Assembly: GCA_030998225.1 (NCBI GenBank)
Contig: JAPYXD010000680.1
Span: forward strand, 1,054,001-1,118,000
Length of the DNA: 64,000 nucleotides
Origin: Diplolepis rosae
Taxonomy: Eukaryota; Arthropoda; Insecta; Hymenoptera; Diplolepididae
Direction of reading: 5' to 3'
Numbering within the stretch: position 1 is the first letter of the stretch; every line of letters starts with the position of its first letter. Of this stretch, positions 41,701-52,600 are shown piece after piece. The translations under genes were made by a program, and so were the position numbers. The notes under the pieces are model-generated. The model did no database searches. It worked only from the letters and a program-made list of their open reading frames with translations, and had not been told where the DNA came from.

Positions 41701-44700
41701 TTATAAAACATTTTAAAAAAAGGTTATTTTACAGAAATTTATCATTTTGAGAAAAAGGTAACGATTTTTGAAGATCGATTCAAAAATCGATCTTTTTAAC
41801 CGATTAATCGATCAAATTGAATCAATAATTTCCAAATTGATTCTTTTTTTTGAAGATCGCCCATCCCTATCTATAATACCTTAAGTTCAGTCAGTCAGCT
41901 TTGTTGATTTTTTTATTCAAAGCGTTTTAAATTTAGTATAGATTAAATTTTAATAAGTTAAAGGCGCTCATGATAAATAAACCACAAAACAATGCACTTT
42001 TTCAGAGCATTACGTGTAGCCTGTTTTGCAACCTACAGCAACAAATTTCCGCATTTTCACTTAAATTTTTATATCACCGACTGTTAAAACCATTCCAATT
42101 TACCTAAAAAGCACACAAAAGCACTTCAGACACCAATTTTTCACAAAAAACGTTAAATTTCAATGTTCTATAATGCTAATCTGTATAAGGTCGGCCTCAT
42201 GAACAGCCAGTGCCACGGTGGCCAACGGTCAACATCTGTGACATTTTCAACTCCAGAGATTCCGGGGGCTGGACAGCCCTATTCGAGTCCTAAAGAAGAT
42301 TGCCTGACCTTAGTGCTAAGATTTACTGTTGCGAATTTCGAACAAGCGCGGCGCTTCTCGTACCTCGTCCTATATTAATAGGTAATTCAAAGGGGAAAAA
42401 GTGAAAAACATTAAAAATCTAAACTTTTCCGAAGCTAAAAGATGACTTACTTTCAGGAATCATTATCTTTGGTTGTTTAATTATTTCTAGAGTTCAATTT
42501 GAAGTATCAAGTAAATGGAAAAAATGGAATAAATTGTAAAATGATTACTTCTATTGGTTTTTTCAATTTTCATAAAGAAAGAAATTTAATTAATATTATT
42601 ACCAAGTAGGAATAGAAAATTTTGTAGAATACTTTCAAGAAAATTTCTATATTACAGTGAATTAAAAGTCTTTTAAATTGATTGAATAATATTAGTTAAA
42701 TAATCAATAATAATCAATCATTTTTATGTCTGACGTAAATGACTGAATGATATTGTTGCAAAATCTTATAAGGTATTCGTAATGAATGTAATAAATAAAT
42801 ATATAACAGTAATGAAATATATATTCATATATGGAACTAATATAACAAAAAACAATATAAAATAATCTAATAAAGGAACATTTAAAAATAGCCAACTTTG
42901 GTTCTAGGTTGCAACTTGAATCCAAAATGAAGAAAAATATTCCTTAGAAAAAAAATGGACAGAAATCTACCTGCGGTGCGGTCACGAGAAGACTATTTTA
43001 CATTATCAAAAATTTTTTGAAAAATCTAAATCAATTTTTATTGATTCTTTAATTGTTATGTTTGGATGATGATTTTTTCAATAGGGTACCTATCACTTAC
43101 GAAAACGTTACCACCTAAAAACTTCAGAATCGATAAAAGTTGATTTTGATTTTTCAAAAATTTCATGATAATGTAAAATAGTCTTCCCTTGAGAGAGCCG
43201 CAGGTAGATTTTTGTCAATTTTTATTCATTGTCGATTTTCTTCGTAAACTCCATTTGACGATATTTGATGATAACAGTCATTATGACCAGCAAAGGGTTA
43301 ATCTGCGCGCAAAAATTTTATACTCCGTTACGTACTAACAATAAATTCTGCGTATCATATACTTTTGAAGTAAAGTCCAAATTGATCACGTGTTTATCAA
43401 GAAAAAATTTACCGAACAATTTATTCATAAAATAATGAATACCTTACCCTAGAATTTTGGAATATCATGAAGCATGAAGGTCATGCTAAAACAAATTCTG
43501 GGACTTCCCATTGGATATTGAGTGATCGCAAAATGTATTACCTTCATCCGGTCAGCATAACAGGAATCATTTGTTTGATCAATCAATCCAAAGAAAAGTC
43601 ACGCGAATGATATTAGTATACATCGTATACCTATATTGAAACATTTCAACAGAAAAACATTTGAACAAGAAACATCATTACTCAACAAAAAACGTTGTAA
43701 AAACTAATCTCAATACATTTTTTCTTGATGAACGCATAGTCGAGGTGGTACATGGCCTGAAATGTTAAATTAATGTTACTTCTTGCTTCAAAACTTTGGC
43801 CTAAAGTAAAATATTAAATAAACGCCTAAATGAACGTGTAATCATTACAAACACAGTTTTTTTAGTAATTCCAATTTTTTATGTGCCTCCGGCGCGTAAA
43901 CTCGTTTTTACGCTACAGCGGAGAGTAGCGTAATGTAGTGTACTGCGCTACAGAGGAATGTAATGTAAAAATTGAACTGCGCATGTGCCTATAACCATAC
44001 AGCTGAGCGTAATCTTCTTATTCTTCTTCTTCTTCTTCTTCGTACAGCGTTGGCACCGTACTGACAAAGCCTTGTACATTTGAACTGCGCATGCTCTATT
44101 ACAATACGCTACTACTATACAAGATCGAGAAAATCAAAATGGCCGGAACTAGTCGCGAAATATCAAGTGCAATGGACAAGAATCATGATTAGATTCGAGT
44201 GTACGCATAAAAACTCGTATACGCACCGAAGTCACATAAAATAGAATATGTGCCATTGCACACAATTCGGGTAATTACGAGACTCGCTTAAAATTCTCGC
44301 AGGACTGATCACGCCTCGGCTTCGATCTCCTCCGAGCATTGTCGCGTAACAACCCTCATTATGCACCTAGGCACATAATATACTATTAACTATTTATATT
44401 TCAGTCTTATAAATTTCTTAATTCTTTTGCAGATGGGTGGTTATATTCCTGACCATTTACAACGAGTTGACCTTATAATAGCCGATCAGGACTTCTGTGC
44501 AAGTGTATACAGTAATAAAAATCACACTATACATGACTCTCAAGTATGTGCTTATGATCCATATGTCGAAAAGGGATCCTGCAACGTGAGTTAAATATTA
44601 CTTATTTGTCCAACGTACACCGAAAGTTAGCCTTGTCGGCATCGTTTTGCGTGCGGGAAAATCAACTTTCCGCACGGAAAATGACACCGACTCGGCTAAC

Positions 44701-46022
44701 TTTCGGTATACAGAAAACAAAAAATATCAACCTGAGCACGTGACTTAATTATAGTTCATATTTATCTAAGACAACTTTTTTAGCACACTAAATGTCTTCA
44801 GGAAAGTTGGAAGATACGATGGAATACAATAAGGAAAGTCTGTCTGTTACGTTTCAGTAAAACTTTTGCAAAGAAATTTACAGTTAACTCTAATCGCCAA
44901 TAAGTTTTCCAGTTTTATTTGCTGGAAAGAAAATTTGTTTGCAAAATTTTTACAATAAAGATGAAGATAGACGTTTTTGCTGTATTATATTATAATTAAA
45001 TAATTATATAATATTATAATATTATATTTCTTAAATTTTTAGAAAGATATTGGGTTGTCCCAGAAGTAATTGCCGATTTTTTCACACAAATTAAACACAT
45101 TTTTTTAAATACAAGGAATGAACTTCAATCAATGATATATTTTCCATTTTGTTCAATGACCTTTTGCAATATTTCTGGTAACTTCATGATTCCACGCTCA
45201 TAGAACTTCTGGTCTTTATATGCTGCGTTCTTTTCTTCACGGAAATTTGATGCCAAACTAATAACTGTAAACTACATTACGTGAAATTTGTTTATAAAGC
45301 AAGCTAAGAGTGAGAGCTAACAAATGCCAGAAGGAAAAAATCATGACATTGAAAGAAGCCAATCAAAAAGATGGTCAAAGACATCTATATGTGAAATCGG
45401 CAATTATTACTGGGACAACCCAATATGTTGTTTACAAAAAAAGTCATCTTACAGAATTATATTTACCTATATATTTAATCACGTGATCAGGTTGGTCCAT
45501 AGCTTGAAATACGTTATCATATCGCATAAAATTAGAAAAAGAAAGAATGAATAAAAGGTTCAAGAAACTTTACTCAACTTTTGACTAAACTTGAGACATT
45601 TGGAAAGTTGGAGTCTATTTAATATTATTGTAGGTAATTATTTGTGACTTTATTTTACGTTTTTGAAGTTTACCGAACTGTGATGCATTCTTTAAAAATT
45701 TGGTATGTCATGAATTATTTCAACAATATTGAATAATCTCCATCTAGTTCGTATGTCCCAAGTTTGGTCAAAAGTTGAGTAAAGTTTCTTGAACTATTTA
45801 TTTTCTTTGTGTTATTCATGAAGAATCTTTCAAAAATTCTAGATAGTATAAAAAATTATACAATTTTAATATTTCCAGGGTGACTCTGGCGGTCCTTTGA
45901 CTGTAGATGGAAAACTTGTTGGTCTTGTGTCATGGGCTAAAGGCTGTGCGCAAACTGATTATCCCGCCGTTTTTACAAGAGTATCTAAATTCCTTGACTG
46001 GATTGAAGCACATGCTGTCTGA
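38754..46022 (+). CDS. Chymotrypsin-like S1 serine protease, gene 1
   Basis: Seven exons: 38754-38802, 38889-38968, 39061-39155, 39242-39383, 39551-39664, 44433-44585, 45879-46022 (777 bases, 258 residues), all with GT/AG borders. Signal peptide [17 protein letters not shown]. Short propeptide ending LIPR, then IVNG as the mature N-terminus. Triad: TAAHC (His57, exon 3), NDIAL (Asp102, exon 4), GDSGGP (Ser195, exon 7). Six Cys fit the usual three insect disulphides. By alignment position 189 is Gly (KGSCNGDSGG), 216 Ala (SWAKGC) and 226 Ala (YPAVF), unlike trypsin (Asp189) or chymotrypsin (Ser189/Gly226), so substrate preference is uncertain. Probably a secreted gut enzyme. An earlier AG at 39201-39202 would bring a stop into exon 4, so the acceptor at 39240-39241 was chosen by comparison with genes 2 and 3. 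Intron 5 (4.8 kb) is full of transposons. Confidence 0.92.
41051..41877. mobile_element. hAT-type MITE nested in the P-like element
   Basis: AGGGATGGGCGATCTCGATT near the left end is inverted as AAGATCGCCCATCCCT on the right. ATCTATAAT occurs at 41051-41059 and 41869-41877 as an 8-9-bp target duplication, typical of hAT elements. Ten extra bases (TAGCATAATT) sit outside the left terminal repeat. GATCGATCTTTTT-ATTAATCG blocks near both ends are also mirrored. Confidence 0.75.
41270..41540. repeat. 93-bp tandem repeat, three units, inside the hAT-type MITE
   Basis: GATATGCAAAGTTCAAAGTA starts at 41358 and 41451 (93 apart), with a diverged first unit at about 41272. Units read through TATTAATATTATAAACTTTA and TTATCATAAATAATACTTTA. 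Confidence 0.9.
42956..43218. mobile_element. 263-bp foldback MITE
   Basis: ACAGAAATCTACCTGCGG near 42958 is inverted as CCGCAGGTAGATTTTTGTC ending near 43216. AGACTATTTTACATTATCA and its mirror TGATAATGTAAAATAGTCT continue the arms. In intron 5 of protease gene 1. Confidence 0.85.
43219..43878. other. Intron sequence, nothing recognised
   Basis: Intron 5 of protease gene 1 between two repeats. No coding or repeat signal. Confidence 0.4.
43879..44379 (+). mobile_element. CpG-rich TIR element, copy 2
   Basis: Begins TTATGTGCCTCC and ends CCTAGGCACATAA. Same order of landmarks as 63393-63920, including a CTTCTT run near 44018. Ends 54 bases before exon 6 of gene 1. It is inverted with respect to the copy at 37634-38211, so the pair flanks the first five exons of gene 1. 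Confidence 0.8.
45048..45425 (-). mobile_element. Internally deleted mariner (mellifera-like MITE)
   Basis: Spans 45050-45423. Terminal repeats TTGGGTTGTCCCAG(A/T)A and inward TTGCCGATTT are mirrored at both ends, with TA at 45048-45049 and 45424-45425 as target duplication. The minus strand still encodes the transposase C-terminus ([15 protein letters not shown], then [13 protein letters not shown] and stop) joined to the 5' untranslated part, so almost all of the transposase is deleted. In intron 6 of protease gene 1. Confidence 0.88.
45559..45793. mobile_element. MITE with TTCAAGAAACTTTACTC ends
   Basis: The ~40-base left terminus (TTCAAGAAACTTTACTCAAC, TTTTGACTAAACTTG) is mirrored at the right end with few changes. 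Its right half is related to 53843-54025 in gene 2. In intron 6 of protease gene 1. Confidence 0.8.
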
Positions 46023-46330
46023 GTATATATATATATATATATATTTATTACTCTATTTTGTACCTAATTTGATTCTCTTCTCTCTAAATCTAAATCAGGG
46101 GAATTCCGCTGATTATCAGCTATAAGTACACATACCACTGATTATAATCAGCGCATACTTATCGCTGATTCATATTTACAGAGTTGAAATCTGAACTGGT
46201 CAAATCTTAAATGATTTTCGGTATAGAGTAAGTTACTGAAATTTGTATTGATATCATTTTACTATTACTTAGGAAAAATTTTTAGTGAAATTTTATTACT
46301 TGTTGCCCTCTGTTCTAAGTTTTCAAATAA
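46023..46330. other. 3' region of protease gene 1
   Basis: A short (TA)n run follows the stop codon (46023-46044). An ACTGATT-type MITE lies at 46079-46184. The first clear AATAAA after the stop is near 46325. If that signal is used, the MITE is part of the 3' UTR. Confidence 0.45.
46079..46184. mobile_element. Short ACTGATT-type MITE
   Basis: TCTCTAAATCTAAATCAG on the left is inverted as CTGATTCATATTTACAGAG on the right. The interior is GCTGATTATCAGC-type palindromes. It is the same family as the split MITE at 5217/12973 and the copy at 59597-59873. Confidence 0.65.
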
Positions 46331-47881
46331 AAAATATTTTACTCATAATAACAAGTTTTTATTATTATTCCCTATCTATGCACACTGAAAAAAATGGATC
46401 TGATTCAGACAAACTTTGTTCATGGATATACAGAAACGTTAAATTAATCAAGTAACAATTTTTTGAGCATCTCCAAGGAGACTTTTCTATTCGCTAGAAT
46501 GTAATTTACCAAAATCAAGAAAATGTCTTGCTAAAATCTAGTAGATAATTTACTAAATATTACAAGGCGATTTTAGAAATTTTAGCGAACTGCTTTAACG
46601 ATTCAAATAAAAACAAAAAAAATTTTTTAATGTCATGTCCTAGATGAGTCGCCAGACCAAAAGTAATACATTTTTTTCGCCCATATAACTTTTTTTTAAT
46701 GAAAAATTAAATAAAAGACAATAAAGAAGATTTATATGGTCTTAAATATTTACAAGTGTAAAAAGAAAATTGCCAATAAATAAGCATAGTTGTTACATTG
46801 GAGTTTGAACCTCGATCACTGGCATCTTGATAACTACGTTATCTCAGATAAGATTCTGGTATTTCGTACAGAATAAGATACACAGTGAACGTCCTAAAAC
46901 CATTGTCTAAATTTTGGTAAATCACATTCTGACAGTTGAAAAGTTTTCCGCTTTGAACCTTTTTTCAATTAGATTATAGTATTACAAGCTAAATTTGATA
47001 AAATAATTTACTGGAGATTAAAACTTATTTACAACTACTTTTACTAATTTCCAGCGAATGAAATTTAGCGAGTGACATGCTAAATATTAGTACATGATTT
47101 TTTTATTACTCAAGACTCATTTTCTGATTTTCAACATATATCATGGAGTGAAATCTGAATTACGAAGAATTATAAAATATCTTCTAATATTTAATCAATC
47201 GTTTGTTGCGTTTACTAGTTCTATCTATATTTGAAATTAATGATTGGTCGATTTAATATTCTAAGAAAAATTTAAAAGACTTTCAACAATGTAAAAACAC
47301 TTATTTCTACAAATAATAAAGCCCATATATTAATTTTATTTGATTCTTAGTGTTGATGCAATATTTTATGGATGATAAATTCATAAGCTATGATATTTAT
47401 TCCTATCTATCTTTTCCGTGAATGAAACTGGTCTGTTTTTGTAAAAAAAATTAGCCTATATTACAATATTCAATACATAAATAAATTAATCTTGTGATAT
47501 TTTTTCAAAATGATGTATTCATTAAAAAAGATTATTTTAAAGAATATTGAAAATTATACATACTCTCTAAATGTGAATCAGTTAGGGTGCTTAATGCTTT
47601 CAATCAGTGACTGACTTCTTACTTTACAATGCGTAGCTATTAATTGTTTGCAATTAAAATGATAACATTATTGAAACAGTTGCTTTTTATAATTAAATAA
47701 CTTCTTCTTCTCAATACCTCTGAAATAAGTAAATTTTATTCGAAATTTTTTTTAAATTATTTTCTTTTAGTTCAAAGTAGGTTAATTACCATTAAAAATT
47801 TTGTTTTAAAAGTTTACACGCTATAAAATCATTTGGAAGACTTGTGCAGCTTTTTTACGCCACGCATTATGTAATTTTCTG
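46331..47881. other. Intergenic stretch between protease genes 1 and 2
   Basis: AT-rich. A weak tRNA-like sequence (A- and B-box resemblance on the minus strand, 46797-46860) and a possible lone MITE end at 47560 (ACTCTCTAAATGTGAATCAG) are the only signals. No gene. Confidence 0.4.
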
Positions 47882-48248
47882 CACGCAGAAAAAAGTTTTA
47901 TTTAAATTCAAGAAATCGTGTTTTTAACTCAATTTTTTCAATTTTAAGTAAAAACTTTTAGACCAAGTATAAATTTATTTGATTTTAGGAAATTACTTTC
48001 TTAGTATTTTTTAAATGAAAGAAATTATTTTTCTAACATTATTTATTTGATTTAAAAAAATATTTTTTCGATTCGTTACGTATGTACTATGCGACTGCGC
48101 AGACATTTATTTCTTTAATTCGAAGGAAAAAAACAATCAAGAAATTTCTTTAAATCAAAAAAACTTTTCTTTGGCCGTATAGCAATGCACAAATTTGTTT
48201 GATTCAAAGAAATTTTGTTTGAATCAAAGAAACTTTCTTTTGGGTGTG
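47882..48248. mobile_element. MITE with CACRC ends and GAATCAAAGAAA motifs
   Basis: The left CACGCAGAAAAAAGTTTTAT and right AAAGAAACTTTCTTTTGGGT GTG are mirrored. Repeated TTTGATTCAAAGAAA-type blocks lie near both ends. No reading frame. Confidence 0.6.
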
Positions 48249-48389
48249 TAATTCAAATTTAATTCTAAAAGGAGAAAGAAAAATGAAATAAAATTTTTAA
48301 GAATAAAGAGAAATAGGATATAAAATAATTATCAAATAGTAAAAACAATTATTTTTATTCAATTATCATTATTAAAATTATTACATTTT

Positions 48390-49420
48390 TGAAACTTTCT
48401 AATAATTTAAATAATTAAAAGAAATTTATCTTCTTCCAAATATCTCAAAAAGAAAAAGATTTGTAGACTGTTTTTAGGCAAACGATTTTTTATTTTTAAT
48501 TTTAACGCTTATTTTGTATCTCACATATTTTGGGTAAAAAATAGAATTTTTGATTTTCAATTGTGTCATTTTAAAACCAAATCAAAATATACATCTTGTC
48601 GAAAAATGTACTACTGAGAATTTTTAGACCTCATCTAGGCAAATAATTTTTTCTCTCAACGTTTTTTTCATATGTCAAATATTTTGTTTAAATAATGGAA
48701 TTTTTTAATTTTAATTGAATTTTTCGAAATTAAAATGTAAAATATACGTTTTATAAAAAAATATTTCTGACAAAATTTGTAGATCTTTTTGAAACGACCA
48801 ACTTTGCTTTCTTACGTTTTTTTCGTATTTCACATATTATTGTTAAATACAATTGAATTTTGGATTATCAATAGTATTTTTTTAAATTAAAAAGAGAAAT
48901 ATACATCTTCTGAGAAAATTTTGCAATTCGAATTTGTAGATCTTTATGTAGAAAATAATTTTGTATGATAACTTTTTTTCATAACTTGTATAATTTAACT
49001 GGAAAATGGAATTTTTATATTGACTTTTTCCAAGTATTAACATGCTGTAACATTTATAATTTCTGTTTAATCAAAGAATGTTATGGGAATAATTTGTAGA
49101 GATTTATAAGCACTATCAAAAACCAGTATTGGAATTTTTTCAAAAACACAAAAAATGCTCTAATTTTCACAATTTTGGTCGGGTTAACAAACTTGTCCTT
49201 ACTTTTTCGGCTCCGATAAAGTGTGTCCAAGCTCAATTCAATCTGATAATTGTATCGAGAGTTATCGAGTATACTATGTACTACTATTACAGACAGACAA
49301 TTTTCTAAAAACCGTTTTTTCTGGCTCAGGGGTCTCAAAACGTAAAGATTTGATGAAAATTTTGAAAGTCAGTTTTCACATAACACTAATACCTTCTCAT
49401 CCATGATGAGAATGTAAAAA
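48390..49420 (+). repeat. Interspersed repeat family with TCTCATCATG motif, copy C
   Basis: Aligns with 10868-12290 from the ATCTTCTTCCAAATATCTCA block onward to the closing ATGATGAGAATGTAAAAA. The 5' block with CTCGCGCTTCGCGC is missing. It ends about 260 bases upstream of protease gene 2. Confidence 0.75.
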
Positions 49421-49570
49421 TATTTCCGTGAACACTCATGTTTCAGTAAATATCGAATGTACATTTCAGATAAATTCTAATATTATTTTTGAAAATTGTA
49501 CCTCTTCACCTATGTTGTAAGACTATTAAGCATGAATTTTAAAACAATGCCCGATATATATATATTTAAT

Positions 49571-49677
49571 CTTATCTTGATCTGATTGATCAACCACATT
49601 TAGTATTGCAAGATTTGATTTGCTATAAATTATGCTTCGTCTAATACAAGACAGTTATTTTCTACAAACTTGTTAAA
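49571..49677 (+). promoter_or_regulatory. Promoter of protease gene 2
   Basis: TATAAATT at 49624-49631, then ATACAAGACAGT about 15 bases downstream as in gene 1. A GATA site on the minus strand (CTTATC, 49571-49576) lies about 50 bases upstream. Confidence 0.6.
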
Positions 49678-52600
49678 ATGATCTCAAGTGTATTATTTGG
49701 AATTAGTTTTCTGGCTTTCTCTCAAGGTTAGTAAATAAGAGTATTTGACAAATTTTTTTTAAATGTCCGATGCATCATAGAGATTCAGAACTATCAAATC
49801 ACTGACTAATTTTCAAAATTGTCTGCAGCTTTAGTTTTTGAAAGGGATTTATTGCCATCCAGAATTATCAATGGAGAAGATGCCAAAGTTGGAGAAATTC
49901 CACACCAGGTATGAATATTTAGAAAAATATAATTTGATTCAAATAAGCAATATAGTTTTAAAATGATTTTCAAAAATATTAAAAATGATTTAAGGTGTCG
50001 CTTCAAACTGTTGATGACAATTACCACTTTTGCGGTGGTTCCATTTTGAACGAATACTACGTCATTACTGCAGCCCATTGTGTTACAGAGTGAGAGAATT
50101 ACATTAACGTACAAATAATAATAATTGATATTGTTTTTCCTCGATTTTAAATCTCCTAATATTTTCAAATTTTATTTTTCTAGGCCATTTCAACAAAATT
50201 TAACAGTAATAGCCGGTACGTTGAAATTGAGCGAACCAAAATCATCCCACGAAGTAGAAAGCATAATTGTTCACGAAAAATACAATGCTGCAGATTCATG
50301 GAAAAATGACATAGCTCTCATCAAAGTAAGAAAGATTTTCTCAAAATATGTTTCTACTCATTTTATATAATTATTCGAATTTTGAAAGAGAGTTTTTCCA
50401 GGTCAAAACTCCATTTGTTCTTAGCGACGAAATCGGCATGATTTCTCTTCCAAAAGCTAATCAAGTAATAGCTGCTAATCAGAAAGCTGTTGTTTCTGGA
50501 TGGGGTATTAGTAAAGTGAGTCTTATGAATAACTTCTTCAATTACTACATTTTGACTTTCTCAATTTCTTCTTTAATATCACAATTTAATTCACATGTTC
50601 TCTATACTCGCTTCGAAAAAAGATCCAGAATATTTATGACAATTTTGTACAGGAAGATTTATTTTTGTATCACATGCACGAAATTTTCCACTTTCCGTGC
50701 ATGTAGAGCGTGGTAAAAATGATCAATTCCAGAACAGTGAGAGAAAATAACTCTCGAGCGCTTCTGCGCAAGCACACTGCAATGATTACATTAATGTTGC
50801 GCATGCGCACTTTGAGAAAAACATTACATTCCTCACGTTCTCATTAATTTATCCCAAAAGAAAATCTTCCTGTGCAAAAATCACCATACCATGGCTGAAA
50901 CTAGTAAAATCAACTGAGCAACTATTGTAGTAAAGTCGACTAAATTTTCGGCCAGTTAAAGCAAAAAAAATGGTAACTAACCATTTAATTGCTTAATCTT
51001 ACCAATTTTTCTCGATGAGTCCTACACTACCGATTTACGTTCTCTGATCTAGATCCGGCCAAAGTCATAAAAAACATCCTACTTGGGTTATTATGCTACA
51101 ACTCTCTGCCTGTGCTAGTGACGGTTATCGTCAAAAATGGTCAAATCGACCACCTAATGCGGACACTGTAAAAAGCATTCTACACCGCAAGAGTGGAAAT
51201 AATATCAAACAAGCAGAGAGTTAACCAGACTTTTTTTGAGTAAAAGGAATACTAAAATGTTCCAAAAAATGTTTAGAATTCTATATTTAACTTAATGCAA
51301 TGAGAAAAATAGTTTCAGAAACCCGATGTATTCTAAAGAGCGGAAAATTTTGAAATATATTGTATGAAATCCATTTCATAAATTTAAATGATTTAAAATT
51401 GTAAATAATTTGTGAAAGAATAAAAATACAAGAATTTTTGAATATGAAAAAATAGTTGAAGTAATTTTACTTAACTCTGTCGATTAAACTTGGACTCAAG
51501 GACATTTGAACATTTATTAAATCCTAGTCGGGTAAAATGAATTTGATAAATACCTAATTCACCCAAAGTGAATATCAATAAGCGTTACATAGGAAAAAGT
51601 AAGGAGTTGAGTAAAACGTTGTCGATGACAAGGCATCACAATGCGTCAGTGGGTTAACCTGAAATATATAAATATATCACTGACGCTTGAGGTGCTTCGA
51701 ACGGTAGTTGAGTAAAATAAGCATCGGCTGTATTATTTCAACTGGCAATGATATGGTTTCTATGGTTACAACAGTTTAAAAATAACATCGGTAGCGACAA
51801 TAGCGCCACCACTTGTTAATAGCAAACATTATAATTCGTTCCCCTTTTCTCCTATATGAGTGGACCCACTGTGGTATACAAGCGCGACCGTCCATTTGTT
51901 GAGACGGGTCACGTGTACTATAGACATGCAGCGCAGCGTGTCCGTGTCTGATTCTTGGAGTAAATAATGCTCAGTGACACTTGCGGGTCATACGAAGCCC
52001 CGACAATATCGTTCAATTGACTGCTATGATCTTTCTGTGGAAAAAGAGACGCTTTCGACTGAACTGGGATTCGAGCCCGGGTCTTTCGGCTGGAACAGTC
52101 CACCGGCAATCGAAAGACCTGGGCTCGTATCCTGGCACAGTCAAAAGCAACTTTTTTTCCACAGTAAGATTATAAATTATTTGATATTATAGAATTAATT
52201 CTGTTACAAGTTTTACAATTTCCAGATATAGGTATTTAATTCAATCTTAATTAATATGACTGGAAAAAAGATCCCCAGTCACATGTTTCGGTAGATTGTG
52301 GTAGAAATTTCTTACAGTTATATACAGACTGTTTATGACTCGCCTCAAATTTCATTGCCCCTCTTTTGTCACAGCATCCTGGTCATCTTGTGGACATATT
52401 TAAACTTTTTTTCTCCTTTCCCTTTAACCGAGACTCTCCAAGAAAAAAACTTCACCCTCCACTTTACTTTACCAAGATTTTTGCAAGTCGATTGCTAAAT
52501 GCAACTCAGTTTTGAAGAAAAATCCGTAGGGATAGGTTTACTTTTACAAAAATTATGTGGTCACCTTGTTCGCGACGCAATAAAAGAAAGAAAAAAAGGA

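Larger units (their letters stand above)
40268..42279. mobile_element. P-like/hAT-like element, copy 2, with 8-bp target duplication
   Basis: Spans 40276-42271 in intron 5 of protease gene 1. Ends are CAGCCCCCCG and CGGGGGCTG. GACAGCCC flanks it on both sides (40268-40275, 42272-42279). The first ~180 bases (GGGGCGCTGATTGTTCATG, TTAATGCATGGGAAAAATGC) match the inward-read right end of copy 1 at 5260-12586. No THAP exon or transposase is visible, so this is a non-autonomous derivative. A hAT-type MITE is nested at 41060-41868. Confidence 0.8.

Noticed and set aside
42163..42378. 71-residue plus-strand frame
   Set aside because: It crosses the terminal repeat of the P-like element and its flank; no domain.
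46797..46860. Possible tRNA on the minus strand
   Set aside because: B-box-like GGTTCAAACTCC and a D-arm-like stretch exist, but no consistent cloverleaf could be drawn.
52063..52140. Possible tRNA gene from its GGATTCGAGCCC T-arm
   Set aside because: The flanks form an inverted duplicate of the same arm and not the other cloverleaf arms; it is a repeat.
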